Positions 35,229-44,232 are shown, numbered from the stretch's first letter. The stretch is DNA of 64,000 nucleotides from Streptomyces sp. CB02056 (GCF_001905545.1 NZ_LIPD01000002.1:62001-126000), one strand, 5' to 3'. Translations and numbers: made by a program. Notes: a model not told the origin generated them from the letters alone.

Positions 35229-36191
35229 ATGAGTAAGTACCTGGTCACGGGTGGCGCCGGCTACGTCGGCAGTGTGGTCGCCGCCCACCTGCTGGAGGCG
35301 GGGCACCGGGTGACCGTCCTGGACGACCTCTCCACCGGTTTCCGCGAGGGCGTCCCGGCCGGTGCCGAGTTCGTCGAGGGCCGGATCCAGGAGGCCGACA
35401 AGGTGCTGGACGGCTCCTTCGACGGCGTGCTGCACTTCGCCGCCTCCTCGCAGGTCGGCGAGTCGGTCGCGGACCCGGAGAAGTACTGGCGCAACAACGT
35501 GGCCGGCTCGCTGGAGCTGATCAGCGCGATGCGCGCGGCGGGCGTGCGCAAGCTGGTGTTCTCCTCCACCGCCGCGACCTACGGCGAGCCGGAGGCCGTG
35601 CCGATCGCCGAGACCGCCCGCACCGCGCCGACCAACACCTACGGCGCCACCAAGCTCGCGGTGGACCACCTGATCACCAGTGAGGCCGTCGCGCACGGCC
35701 TGGCCGCCGTCTCGCTGCGCTACTTCAACGTGGCCGGTGCGTACGGGTCCTACGGTGAGCGGCACGACCCCGAGTCGCACCTGATCCCGCTGGTCTTCCA
35801 GGCCGCGCTGGGGCAGCGTCCGCACATCGCGGTGTACGGCGACGACTACCCGACCCCGGACGGCACCTGCGTCCGCGACTACATCCACGTCGCGGACCTG
35901 GCCGAGGCGCACCTGCTGGCGCTGGACGCGGCGAAGCCGGGCGAGCACCTGATCTGCAACCTGGGCAACGGCAGCGGCTTCTCGGTGCGCGAGGTGATCG
36001 AGTCGGTCAAGCGCGTCACCGGCCGGGAGATCCCGGTGCAGGTCGCGGGCCGCCGGGCCGGCGACCCGGCGGTGCTGGTGGCCTCGGCCGCCCGCGCCCA
36101 CGAGACGCTGGGCTGGACCCCGCGCCGCCCGAACCTGGACGAGATCGTCGCCGACGCCTGGACGTTCACCCTGGCGAAGAACGGCCGGTGA
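35229..36191 (+). CDS. galE: UDP-glucose 4-epimerase
   Basis: A 320-residue extended short-chain dehydrogenase interconverting UDP-glucose and UDP-galactose. The NAD-binding TGGAGYVGS is at residues 7-15, the catalytic Ser/Thr is in the SSTAATYG segment, and the Tyr-x-x-x-Lys pair is YGATK. The start has GGAGG about 8 nt upstream of ATG 35229. Sequence resembles the classical GalE of the Leloir pathway, although no galT or galK is present in this window. Its stop codon lies in a short tandem repeat. Confidence 0.92.
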   Translation: MSKYLVTGGAGYVGSVVAAHLLEAGHRVTVLDDLSTGFREGVPAGAEFVEGRIQEADKVLDGSFDGVLHFAASSQVGESVADPEKYWRNNVAGSLELISAMRAAGVRKLVFSSTAATYGEPEAVPIAETARTAPTNTYGATKLAVDHLITSEAVAHGLAAVSLRYFNVAGAYGSYGERHDPESHLIPLVFQAALGQRPHIAVYGDDYPTPDGTCVRDYIHVADLAEAHLLALDAAKPGEHLICNLGNGSGFSVREVIESVKRVTGREIPVQVAGRRAGDPAVLVASAARAHETLGWTPRRPNLDEIVADAWTFTLAKNGR

Positions 36192-36233
36192 GAAAAGGCC
36201 GGTGAGAAAGGCCGGTGAGCAACGGCCGGTGAG
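36183..36233 (+). repeat. Four GGCCGGTGAG repeats over the galE stop
   Basis: GGCCGGTGAG occurs at 36183-36192, 36197-36206, 36210-36219 and 36224-36233, spaced 13-14 nt and separated by A-rich trinucleotides. The first copy contains the galE TGA stop. Origin by slippage is likely. Confidence 0.85.
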
Positions 36234-36473
36234 CAGTGGTGGAGTGGGGGTCGGACGGTCCAAGTCCGGCCACTCACGCACCTTCTGACGAAACTTCACC
36301 GAATCGCCACGAGCGCGTATCCCGCCCCGTACGCTGAGTGCGGTACCGGTGGGGGCCGGCGCCCATTCGGCCTCACCGGCCACCGGTGGGCGGGCGGAAC
36401 GGCGGGTCCGGAACGCGGATGCCGGGCCGGTCCCCGCCCCCGGGCTCGGGCGGTGCGAGCAGGGGGAGGGACG

Positions 36474-37475
36474 ATGGGGCGGATTCGCGTCCTGGTGGTC
36501 GACGACCACCGGATCTTCGCCGAGGCACTGGCCGCGGCGCTGGCCGCCGAGCCGGACGTGGAGGTGGGGGCGGCCGGCAGTGCCGCCGCCGCCGAGCGGG
36601 CCTTGGAGCGGGCGGCCGGCGAGGGCCGGTCCTACGACGTGGCGTTGATCGACGCCGACCTGGGCGTCGAGCCGGTCGGGACGGTCGGTGCGGCCGGGAC
36701 GATCGGGACTGGCGGCCAGGCGGGCGTGCCGGGAGCGCAGGCGGGCGGCGGAGTGCCGGCCCGCCGTCGGCCCGGCGCGGAGTACGGCGACGAGGCCCGG
36801 CGCGGCCGCGGTGCCCCGCCCGTGCCGCAGCCGCGCCGGCCGGCCGTACCGGTGGGGGTGCCGGTTCCGCTGTCGGGCGGGCTGCCGACCGGGGTGCGGG
36901 CCGCGGTGGACCCGCTGCGGGGCGATCAGTTCAGACCCGCCGCCCCGCCACCGGACGGCATCACCCTGCTCGCCCGGCTCCGCCGCGCCCACCCCGGGCT
37001 GCGCGCCGTCGTCCTGGCCACCGCCGACGACCCGCACCGCGCCGCCCGCGCCCTGCACGCGGGCGCCACCGGCTGGGTGGCCAAGGAGAGTTCACTGGCC
37101 CGGCTGCTGGCGGTGGTCCGGGGCGTGCTGCGGGACGAGACGCACCTGCCGCCCGCGCTGCTCACCGGGGTGATCCGCGAGCTCACCACCGCCCGGCGGG
37201 ACCGCACCGAGAGCGAGCGGCTGGTGGACACCCTGACGCCGCGGGAGAAGCAGATCCTGCGCTGCATGGTCGCGGGCCTCGGCCGGCAGGCCGTCGCGGA
37301 GCGGCTCTACCTGTCGCCGCACACCGTCCGGACGCACATGCAGAACGTGCTGGGAAAGCTCGGGGTGCACTCCACGCTGGCGGCCGTCGCGGTCGCCCGC
37401 CGGGCCGGGGTCAGCCCGGCCGAGCCGGCCGCGCCCCCGCCGTCCCCGGTGGTCGGCACCGTCGAACGGCCCTGA
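36474..37475 (+). CDS. LuxR-type response regulator with long insertion in the receiver domain
   Basis: A 333-residue regulator. Residues 1-65 are the first half of a receiver, with DD near residue 10 and a phospho-acceptor candidate Asp60 (DVALIDADLG). The second half resumes at about residue 162 (GITLLARLRR) with the conserved Lys in WVAKESS. Between them is a Gly/Pro/Arg/Val-rich insertion of about 95 residues with no recognised fold. A LuxR HTH (LTPREKQILRCMVAGLGRQAVAERLYLSPHTVRTHMQN) is at the C-terminus. No kinase gene is adjacent. The ATG follows GGGGGAGGG by 4 nt. TACGCT near 36331 is a candidate -10. Confidence 0.85.
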   Translation: MGRIRVLVVDDHRIFAEALAAALAAEPDVEVGAAGSAAAAERALERAAGEGRSYDVALIDADLGVEPVGTVGAAGTIGTGGQAGVPGAQAGGGVPARRRPGAEYGDEARRGRGAPPVPQPRRPAVPVGVPVPLSGGLPTGVRAAVDPLRGDQFRPAAPPPDGITLLARLRRAHPGLRAVVLATADDPHRAARALHAGATGWVAKESSLARLLAVVRGVLRDETHLPPALLTGVIRELTTARRDRTESERLVDTLTPREKQILRCMVAGLGRQAVAERLYLSPHTVRTHMQNVLGKLGVHSTLAAVAVARRAGVSPAEPAAPPPSPVVGTVERP

Positions 37476-37491
37476 CCCGCAAGCCCGAGTC

Positions 37492-37519
37492 CGGAGCCGT
37501 CAGCCCGGAGCCGTCAGCC
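37492..37519. repeat. Perfect 14-bp tandem duplication
   Basis: CGGAGCCGTCAGCC occurs twice head to tail (37492-37505 and 37506-37519) between converging genes; the second copy includes the stop codon of the MarR gene. Confidence 0.8.
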
Positions 37520-38011
37520 CGGGATGTTGTCGAACGGGGCGACCAGTACGCGCAGCAGCGCGGCGAGTTCGGTCTGCTGGCCGGAGGTGAGCTGGGCGAG
37601 CAGTTCGCGTTCGTGCGCGAGCAGTCCGGCGAGCGCCTGGTCGGCGCGGTCGCGGCCGTCGTCGGTGAGCCTGACCAGCACGCCGCGCCGGTCGTCCGGG
37701 TCGGGCAGGCGCTTGACCAGGCCCTTGCCGGTGAGGCGGTCGATCCGGTTGGTCATGGTGCCGGAGGTGACCAGGGTCTGGGTGAGCAGCTGGCCGGGGG
37801 AGAGCTGGTACGGGGAGCCGGCCCGCCGCAGGGCGGTCAGGACGTCGAACTCCCAGGGCTCCAGCCCGTGCTCGGCGAAGGCGGTGCGGCGGGCGCGGTC
37901 CAGGTGCCGGGCGAGCCGGCTGACCCGGCTGAGCACCTCCAGCGGCTCCACGTCGAGGTCGGGGCGCTCCCGGCGCCACGCTGCGACCAGCCTGTCGACC
38001 TCGTCCTCCAT
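37514..38011 (-). CDS. MarR family transcriptional regulator
   Basis: A 165-residue winged-helix dimer-type regulator. The DNA-binding helices run TLVTSGTMTNRIDRLTGKGL and the beta-wing is KRLPDPDDRRGVLVRLT, typical of MarR. The protein starts at ATG 38011 and is divergent from a methyltransferase gene. Two palindromes resembling MarR boxes lie in the shared 111-nt gap, so autorepression and control of the methyltransferase are likely. The effector is unknown. Confidence 0.88.
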   Translation of the reverse strand: MEDEVDRLVAAWRRERPDLDVEPLEVLSRVSRLARHLDRARRTAFAEHGLEPWEFDVLTALRRAGSPYQLSPGQLLTQTLVTSGTMTNRIDRLTGKGLVKRLPDPDDRRGVLVRLTDDGRDRADQALAGLLAHERELLAQLTSGQQTELAALLRVLVAPFDNIPG

Positions 38012-38047
38012 GACGATCAGTGTATCGGTGGATGTGTCGATGTGAAG

Positions 38048-38064
38048 TCTCTTGACATCGAGAA
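38048..38064. promoter_or_regulatory. Probable MarR operator, distal site
   Basis: TCTCTTGACATCGAGAA contains CTTGACATCGAG, close to the core of the downstream palindrome, in the MarR/methyltransferase gap. Confidence 0.5.
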
Positions 38065-38089
38065 ATGTGCCAGCAAGGCTAACGCTGGA

Positions 38090-38107
38090 TATCTTGATAT
38101 CGAGATA
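38090..38107. promoter_or_regulatory. Probable MarR operator, palindrome
   Basis: TATCTTGATATCGAGATA is an 18-bp near-perfect palindrome (two mismatched symmetric positions) centred on GATATC, 16 nt before the methyltransferase start. The surrounding 111-nt gap is unusually AT-rich. Confidence 0.7.
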
Positions 38108-38122
38108 CCTTTGAGGTGAACC

Positions 38123-38923
38123 ATGACCACCCCCGTCTGGGACCCGGAGCAGTACCTGCGCTTCGCCGACGAACGCAACCGTCCGCTGCGCGAACTGCTC
38201 GCCCGCGTCCCCGCCCTCCCGCACCCCGGTGCCGAGGTGATCCTGGACATCGGCTGCGGCCCCGGCAACTCCACCGCCGCGCTGCGCGAGCGCTGGCCGA
38301 CCGCCCACCTCACCGGCGTCGACAACTCCGCTCCGATGCTGGCCACCGCCCGTACCGAGGGCGAGCCCACGGCCGAGTACCTGCTCGCCGACGCCCGCGA
38401 GTACGACCCGGCCCCGGCCCGGCCCGACCTGATCGTCTCCAACGCCACCCTCCAGTGGGTGGACGGGCACCTGGCGCTGCTGCCGCGCTGGGCGGCGGCC
38501 CTCGAACCTGGTGGGGTGCTCGCCTTCCAGGTGCCGGGCAACTTCGACGCCCCCAGCCACACCCTGCTCGCCGACCTGCGCCGCAGCGCCCGCTGGCGGG
38601 GCCTGCTCGGCGAGGAGGCCGTCCGGGCCGGCGTCCACCCGCCCGAGCGCTACCTCGACGCCCTGGTCGCCGCCGACTGCCTGCCGGACGTCTGGGAGAC
38701 CACCTACCGCACCCTGCTGCCGGGGCCGGACCCGGTGCTGGAGTGGGTCAAGGGCACCGCGCTGCGCCCGGTCCTCACCCGGCTCACCGACCCGGCCGAC
38801 CGGGCCGCCTTCCTGGCCGAGTACGGGCGGCTGCTGCGCGAGGCCTACCCGGCCGGGCCGCACGGGACGGTCTTCCCGTTCCGGCGGATCTTCGCCGTGG
38901 GGACCAGGCGGCCGCGGGGGTGA
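38123..38923 (+). CDS. tam: Trans-aconitate 2-methyltransferase-like protein
   Basis: A 266-residue class I SAM methyltransferase. Motif I is ILDIGCGPGNST near residue 41, motif II ends at VDNSAPML, and the acidic-to-Asn motif NATLQWV is characteristic of Tam. The C-terminal LPGPDPVLEWVKGTALRPVLTRL segment also matches the family. Tam methylates trans-aconitate, removing an inhibitory TCA by-product. It is divergent from and likely controlled by the adjacent MarR protein. Function is by family similarity only. Confidence 0.83.
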   Translation: MTTPVWDPEQYLRFADERNRPLRELLARVPALPHPGAEVILDIGCGPGNSTAALRERWPTAHLTGVDNSAPMLATARTEGEPTAEYLLADAREYDPAPARPDLIVSNATLQWVDGHLALLPRWAAALEPGGVLAFQVPGNFDAPSHTLLADLRRSARWRGLLGEEAVRAGVHPPERYLDALVAADCLPDVWETTYRTLLPGPDPVLEWVKGTALRPVLTRLTDPADRAAFLAEYGRLLREAYPAGPHGTVFPFRRIFAVGTRRPRG

Positions 38924-38963
38924 GGCGGCCGCGGGGCCGGGTCGGCCCGGGCGGCCCGGCCGG

Positions 38964-39752
38964 TCAGCCCTTGCGCTCGCCGACCAGCCGCGGGTGCCGC
39001 TCCAGGCCCTCCAGCCCGTGCCAGGCGAGGTTCACCAGGTGCGCCGCCACCGTCGCCTTGTCCGGCTTGCGGACCTCCAGCCACCACTGCCCGGTCAGCG
39101 CGACCATCCCGACCAGCATCTGCGAGTACATCGGGGCCAGCCGGGCGTCGAAGCCGCGGGACTTGAACTCCAGGCCCAGGATGTCCTCGACCTGCGTGGC
39201 GATGTCGCTGATCAGCGAGGCGAAGGTGCCGGTCGACTGGGCCACCGGGGAGTCCCGGACCAGGATCCGGAAGCCGTCCGTCGAGGTGTCGATGTAGTCC
39301 ATCAGCGCGAAGGCGGCCTGCTCCAGCAGTTCGCGCGAGTGCCCGCCGGTCAGGGCCCCGGTGACCATGTCCAGCAGCAGCTGCATCTCGCGGTCGACGA
39401 CCACCGCGTACAGCCCCTCCTTGCCGCCGAAGTGCTCGTACACCACGGGCTTCGACACCCCGGCGCGCTCGGCGATCTCCTCCACCGAGGTGCCGTCGTA
39501 GCCGCGCTCGGCGAAGACCGTCCGGCCGATCTCCAGCAGCTGTTCGCGCCGCTGCTTGCCGGTCATCCGGACCCGGCCGCCCCGGCGGCGGGCCGTCGGG
39601 GCCGGGCCGCCGCCGGCGCCCCGGTCCGGACCTCCGTCGTCGGTGCCGGCCGCCGGTGCGGCGGCCCGCGGACGGGCCTGCGCCGTGGCGGGCGCCGCGT
39701 CCGTCCGCGTGCCGTGGTGACCGCCCCTGCTGTCTGCGCTGCTCCCGTTCAC
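38964..39752 (-). CDS. TetR family transcriptional regulator
   Basis: A 262-residue regulator when started at GTG 39752; the 62-residue Gly/Arg/Ala extension before the HTH may be absent if ATG 39566 is used (200 residues). The HTH is VEEIAERAGVSKPVVYEHFGGKEGLY and the C-terminal ligand domain is alpha-helical. It is 26 nt downstream of the desaturase gene on the same strand, so the two form an operon whose promoter has a 20-bp palindrome. Regulation of membrane lipid unsaturation is the likely role. Confidence 0.85.
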   Translation of the reverse strand: MNGSSADSRGGHHGTRTDAAPATAQARPRAAAPAAGTDDGGPDRGAGGGPAPTARRRGGRVRMTGKQRREQLLEIGRTVFAERGYDGTSVEEIAERAGVSKPVVYEHFGGKEGLYAVVVDREMQLLLDMVTGALTGGHSRELLEQAAFALMDYIDTSTDGFRILVRDSPVAQSTGTFASLISDIATQVEDILGLEFKSRGFDARLAPMYSQMLVGMVALTGQWWLEVRKPDKATVAAHLVNLAWHGLEGLERHPRLVGERKG

Positions 39753-39778
39753 CCCTACATCATGCTGGAAGCGCCGCC

Positions 39779-40858
39779 TCATGCGGCGCGGCGGGCGGCG
39801 ATCCGCTGCGCGTCCGGCCAGCGGACGTCCCGGACCCAGCCGGCCAGCTCGAACCAGCGGATCAGCCGGGCCGAGGAGTCGATCTGCCCGCGGAGCACCC
39901 CGTGCCGGGCCGAGGTCGGGTCGGCGTGGTGCAGGTTGTGCCAGGACTCCCCGCAGGAGAGCACGGCCAGCCACCAGACGTTGCCGGAGCGGTCCCGGGA
40001 GCGGAACGGGCGCCGGCCGACGGCGTGGCAGATCGAGTTGATCGACCAGGTGACGTGGTGCAGCAGGGCCACCCGGACCAGCGAACCCCAGAAGAAGGCG
40101 GACAGCGCGCCCTCCCAGGACAGGCTCACCAGGCCGCCGATCAGCGCGGGCAGCAGCAGCGAGATGGTGGTCCAGAGCCAGAACAGCCGGGAGATCCGCC
40201 GCAGGGCCGGGTCGCGCACCAGGTCCGGGGCGTACGTGAGCTGCGGGGTCTGCTCCTCGTCGAACATCCAGCCCATGTGGGCCCACCAGAGGCCCTTCAT
40301 CAGCGCCGGGACGCTCTCCCCGTAGCGCCACGGCGAGTGCGGGTCGCCGTCCTTGTCGCTGAACCGGTGGTGCTTGCGGTGGTCGGCCACCCAGCGCACC
40401 AGCGGGCCCTCGACGGCGAGGCTCCCGGCGATCGCCAGCGCCAGGCGCATCGGGCGGCCGGCCTTGAAGGCGCCGTGGGTGAAGTAGCGGTGGTAGCCGA
40501 TGGTGATGCCGTGGCAGGTGAGGTAGTACATGCCGACGGTGATCGCGAGGTCCGTCCAGCCCAGCCCCCGGCCCCAGGCCACCGGGACGGCGGCGACCAG
40601 GGCGGCGAACGGCACGAGGATGAACAGGGAGAGCGCGATCCGCTCGGCCGGGCCCTGCTTCTCGCCGCCGCGGGTGGCGGACAGCCGGGTGGCGGCGGTG
40701 TCGGAGTCGCCGGTCCCGGCGGTCTGGTCGGCGGTCTCCACGGCGTCGTCGGTCTCCACGGGTGCGGCGGGGTCGGTGGGTTCGGCGGGTTCGGGGTCGG
40801 GAGACGGAGTGCGGGACGCGGCGTTCCCCGCGCGCGCCTCGCCTGCCTGGATGGTCAT
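39779..40858 (-). CDS. Acyl-CoA desaturase (delta-9 type)
   Basis: A 359-residue membrane di-iron desaturase. The three histidine boxes are HRYFTH, HRKHH and HNLHH, in the order and spacing of stearoyl-CoA desaturases. Four transmembrane helices are visible. Residues 1-65 are an acidic, disordered extension. The enzyme would introduce a cis double bond into acyl chains of membrane lipids, using O2 and an electron carrier. It is co-transcribed with a TetR gene downstream, which probably senses acyl chains and represses the operon. Confidence 0.93.
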   Translation of the reverse strand: MTIQAGEARAGNAASRTPSPDPEPAEPTDPAAPVETDDAVETADQTAGTGDSDTAATRLSATRGGEKQGPAERIALSLFILVPFAALVAAVPVAWGRGLGWTDLAITVGMYYLTCHGITIGYHRYFTHGAFKAGRPMRLALAIAGSLAVEGPLVRWVADHRKHHRFSDKDGDPHSPWRYGESVPALMKGLWWAHMGWMFDEEQTPQLTYAPDLVRDPALRRISRLFWLWTTISLLLPALIGGLVSLSWEGALSAFFWGSLVRVALLHHVTWSINSICHAVGRRPFRSRDRSGNVWWLAVLSCGESWHNLHHADPTSARHGVLRGQIDSSARLIRWFELAGWVRDVRWPDAQRIAARRAA

Positions 40859-40913
40859 GGGCGTCCCTTGTGCGGCGTCCCGGAACGGGAGCGAAGCGGA
40901 GCTACGTTGGCGT

Positions 40914-40933
40914 AACCTACGGCATCGTAGGTT
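40914..40933. promoter_or_regulatory. Operator palindrome upstream of the desaturase operon
   Basis: AACCTACG, a 4-nt spacer and CGTAGGTT form a perfect 8-bp inverted repeat 56 nt before the desaturase start. It is consistent with a TetR-type operator and lies where the promoter should be. Confidence 0.7.
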
Positions 40934-41106
40934 GCGCTCCGTGTCCAGGGGAACACACCGCCGCGCGGCGCTTGAGTGAATTCACCCGACTGGATGGATG
41001 AACCGGGGGGCCGGCGGGTTCGGCCGCCGGGGCTGGAATCCGGGCCGTGGATCGGTCAAGTCGATACCCACGGCAGGGCCCTCTCGGGTAGGGTCTGACA
41101 CGACTG

Positions 41107-41177
41107 TCCGCCGTGGTGTAATGGCAGCACAGGGCCCTTTGGAGGCCTTTGTCTGGGTTCGAATCCTAGCGGCGGAG
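41107..41177 (+). tRNA. tRNA-Gln(TTG)
   Basis: A 71-nt cloverleaf with acceptor TCCGCCG/CGGCGGA, D-arm GTGT...GCAC, anticodon stem GGGCC/GGCCT with loop CTTTGGA (anticodon TTG) and T-arm CTGGG TTCGAAT CCTAG. The discriminator is G41177. No CCA is encoded (CCT follows), unlike the tRNA-Thr of this window. Confidence 0.9.
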
Positions 41178-41320
41178 CCTCTGCACGCCTCGGGTTCGGG
41201 CGTTATCCGTGGCGCCGGTATTGTCGGTGCTGCTCGGCGGACTGTGCGAATGGCGACCGGCCTGGGTCCGGGCCGGGCCTGCTCTGCCCTCTCTGTGAAC
41301 CTACCGAGGAGCCTCCCCGC

Positions 41321-42775
41321 ATGGGTGCCAATTCGCTTGCCGCCGTTGTCGTGCTCGCCGCCGGTGGCGGGACCCGGATGAAGTCGAACAAGCTGCCCAA
41401 GGTGCTGCACGAGGTGTGCGGCCGCTCGTTGGTGGGTCACGCGGTCTCGGCGGCCCGGGAACTGACGCCCGGCCAGCTGGTCGTCGTGGTCGGCCACCAG
41501 CGCGAGCTGGTCGTGGCGCACCTGACGGAGCACTACCCGGCCACCCGCACCGCGGTGCAGGCGGAGCAGAACGGCACCGGGCACGCGGTGCGCACCGCGC
41601 TGGAGTCGCTGGCCGCCGACGGCGCCGTGCTGGACGGCACCGTGATCGTCACCGCCGGCGACTCGCCGCTGCTGACCGGGGAGACCCTGCGCCGGCTGGC
41701 CGACGCGCACGCCGCCCAGCAGAACGGCGTCACCGTGCTGACCGCCGTCGTCCCGGAGCCCTTCGGCTACGGCCGCATCCTGCGGGACGAGGACGGCACC
41801 GTCGCCGCGATCGTCGAGGAGCGCGACGCCAGCGCCACCCAGCGCGCGATCACCGAGATCAACTCCGGCGTCTTCGCCTTCGACGCCAAGCTGCTCACCG
41901 CGGCGCTGGGCGAGCTCACCACGGACAACTCGCAGGGCGAGGAGTACCTGACCGACACCCTGGAGATCCTGCGTACGGCGGGCCACCGGGTCGGCGCCGT
42001 GGTGGCCGAGGACCACCGGGACATCCTGGGCATCAACGACCGGGTCCAGCTGGCGCAGGCCCGCCGGCTGCTGAACGACCGCCTGCTGGAGCGGGCGATG
42101 CGCGAGGGCGTCACCGTGGTGGACCCGGCGACCACCTGGTTCGACGTGCAGGTCACGTACGAGCCGGACGCCGTGGTGCTGCCGAACACCCAGCTCCAGG
42201 GCGCCACGCACCTGGGCGAGGGCTGCGAGGTCGGCCCGAACTCGACCCTCAAGGACACCCTGGTCGGTGTCGGCGCCCGGGTGAGCAACACCACGGCCGA
42301 CCGCGCCGAGATCGGCGAGCTGGCCACCGCCGGCCCGTACGCCTACCTGCGGCCGGGCGCCCGGCTGGGCCGCAAGGCGAAGGTCGGCACCTACGTCGAG
42401 GTGAAGAACTCCGAGCTGGGCGAGGGCGCCAAGGTGCCGCACCTGTCCTACATCGGCGACGCCACGATCGGCGAGGGCACCAACATCGGCGCGGCCTCCG
42501 TCACCGTGAACTACGACGGCGTGAACAAGCACCGCACGGTCATCGGCGCGCACTGCCGCACCGGCTCGGACAACATGTTCATCGCCCCGGTCACCGTCGG
42601 TGACGGCGCCTACACCGGCGCCGGCTCGGTGATCACCAACGACGTCCCGGCCGGGGCGCTCGGTGTGAACCGGGCCACGCAGCGCAACATCGAGGGCTGG
42701 GTCGAGCGCAAGCGCCCCGGGACGGTGTCCGCGCAGGCCGCGAAGGCGGCGGCGGACGGGGCCGAGCAGGCCTGA
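41321..42775 (+). CDS. glmU: Bifunctional UDP-GlcNAc pyrophosphorylase / GlcN-1-P acetyltransferase
   Basis: A 484-residue cytoplasmic enzyme making UDP-GlcNAc for peptidoglycan. The N-terminal uridyltransferase has LAAGGGTRMKSNKLPKVLHEV, and the C-terminal half is a left-handed beta-helix of hexapeptide repeats with the acetyltransferase residues (for example in HCRTGSDNMF). Length is normal. It is preceded by tRNA-Gln and followed by prs, a conserved actinobacterial neighbourhood. Confidence 0.96.
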   Translation: MGANSLAAVVVLAAGGGTRMKSNKLPKVLHEVCGRSLVGHAVSAARELTPGQLVVVVGHQRELVVAHLTEHYPATRTAVQAEQNGTGHAVRTALESLAADGAVLDGTVIVTAGDSPLLTGETLRRLADAHAAQQNGVTVLTAVVPEPFGYGRILRDEDGTVAAIVEERDASATQRAITEINSGVFAFDAKLLTAALGELTTDNSQGEEYLTDTLEILRTAGHRVGAVVAEDHRDILGINDRVQLAQARRLLNDRLLERAMREGVTVVDPATTWFDVQVTYEPDAVVLPNTQLQGATHLGEGCEVGPNSTLKDTLVGVGARVSNTTADRAEIGELATAGPYAYLRPGARLGRKAKVGTYVEVKNSELGEGAKVPHLSYIGDATIGEGTNIGAASVTVNYDGVNKHRTVIGAHCRTGSDNMFIAPVTVGDGAYTGAGSVITNDVPAGALGVNRATQRNIEGWVERKRPGTVSAQAAKAAADGAEQA

Positions 42776-42976
42776 GCGGGCGGGCCGGGGCCGGGGGACG
42801 GTCCCGAGGCGGACGGTTTCTGCGCGGGCGCGTAACCTTGGGGACATACGTGCGCCACAGGGCTTACCGCCCGTGTCCAGGCGTACCGACAATTCCCCAA
42901 CCCGTACCGCGAGCGGGCCCTGCCTGCCCGCCACCGGGTCGAGGGTTCAGCGTTCGCAACGCGAGGAGACGGTGCA

Positions 42977-43954
42977 GTGAGCGGGATCACGACGTCGGGT
43001 GAGAAGAAGCTGAAGCTCTTCTCCGGCCGTGCCCACCCGGAGCTGGCGAAGGAGGTGGCCGAGGCGCTCGGGACCGAGCTGGTCCCCACCAAGGCCCTGG
43101 ACTTCGCCAACGGCGAGATCTACGTCCGCTTCCTGGACTCCGCGCGCGGCGCGGACTGCTTCGTGATGCAGAGCCACACGGCTCCCATCAACCAGTGGAT
43201 CATGGAACAGCTGATCATGATCGATGCTCTGAAGCGGGCCTCCGCCAAGAGCATCACCGCGATCCTGCCGTTCTACGGGTACGCCCGCCAGGACAAGAAG
43301 CACCTCGGCCGCGAGCCCATCTCGGCCCGCCTGGTCGCCGACCTGCTGCGCCAGGCCGGCGCCGACCGCCTGATGGCCGTGGACCTGCACACCGCGCAGA
43401 TCCAGGGCTTCTTCGACGGCCCGGTGGACCACCTGTTCGCGCTGCCGCTGCTGGCCGACTACATCGGCGGGAAGGTCGACCGCGACAAGCTGACGGTCGT
43501 CTCCCCGGACGCCGGCCGCGTGAAGGTCGCCGACCAGTGGTGCGACCGGCTGGACGCCCCGCTGGCGATCATCCACAAGCGCCGCGACATCACCCAGGCC
43601 AACACCATCCTGTCGGCCGACGTCGTCGGTGACGTCAAGGGCCGGGTCTGCGTGCTGGTCGACGACATGATCGACACCGCCGGCACCATCTGCGCCGCGG
43701 CCGACGCGCTGTTCGACAACGGCGCCGCGGACGTCGTGGTGGCCGCCACCCACGGTGTGCTCTCCGGTCCGGCCGCGGACCGGCTGAAGAACTCGCGGGT
43801 GAGCGAGTTCGTGTTCACCAACACGCTGCCCACCCCGGCCTCGATCCAGCTGGACAAGATCACCACGCTGTCCATCGCCCCGTCGATCGCCGCCGCGATC
43901 CGCGAGGTCTTCGAGGAGGGCTCCGTGACCAGCCTCTTCGAGGGCGTGCACTGA
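42977..43954 (+). CDS. prs: Ribose-phosphate pyrophosphokinase
   Basis: A 325-residue PRPP synthetase, producing 5-phosphoribosyl diphosphate from ribose-5-phosphate and ATP for nucleotides, His and Trp. The flexible loop is YARQDKKHLGREP and the PRPP-binding loop is LVDDMIDTAGT. GTG 42977 follows GAGGAG (42963-42968). Located after glmU. The 201-nt gap before it contains TAACCT near 42834 as a candidate -10. Confidence 0.96.
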   Translation: MSGITTSGEKKLKLFSGRAHPELAKEVAEALGTELVPTKALDFANGEIYVRFLDSARGADCFVMQSHTAPINQWIMEQLIMIDALKRASAKSITAILPFYGYARQDKKHLGREPISARLVADLLRQAGADRLMAVDLHTAQIQGFFDGPVDHLFALPLLADYIGGKVDRDKLTVVSPDAGRVKVADQWCDRLDAPLAIIHKRRDITQANTILSADVVGDVKGRVCVLVDDMIDTAGTICAAADALFDNGAADVVVAATHGVLSGPAADRLKNSRVSEFVFTNTLPTPASIQLDKITTLSIAPSIAAAIREVFEEGSVTSLFEGVH

Positions 43955-43969
43955 CGAAGGCCCGTGCAG

Positions 43970-43999
43970 GCGGCCCCGGTCCGGTCGGACCGGGGCCGC
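43970..43999 (+). terminator. Hairpin terminator after prs
   Basis: GCGGCCCCGGTCCG (43970-43983) and its complement (43986-43999) make a stable stem 16 nt after the stop. Confidence 0.7.
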
Positions 44000-44232
44000 C
44001 GCCGATTTCGCGGGAGGCCGCTCGTGCGGTTAGACTCGTGAAACTGCTCGGCGAGGGATGCCGTGCGCCTGCTTGCCGGGTGCCCGCTCCGTGATCGACG
44101 CGCTGCCGGTGCCGGACTCCCGTCCACCGGCAGGCCGTTGCCGCCGAGTGACCCCCGAACGTACTGAGGGTGTGGTCCCGGCGGTTTTCGCATTGCCTGC
44201 ACCCCCGCGCCATTTCCACGAGGAGTGCAGTC

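Noticed and set aside
40998..41381. Open frame through the tRNA-Gln region
   Set aside because: It overlaps a well-folded tRNA and the glmU start and has no similarity to a known protein.
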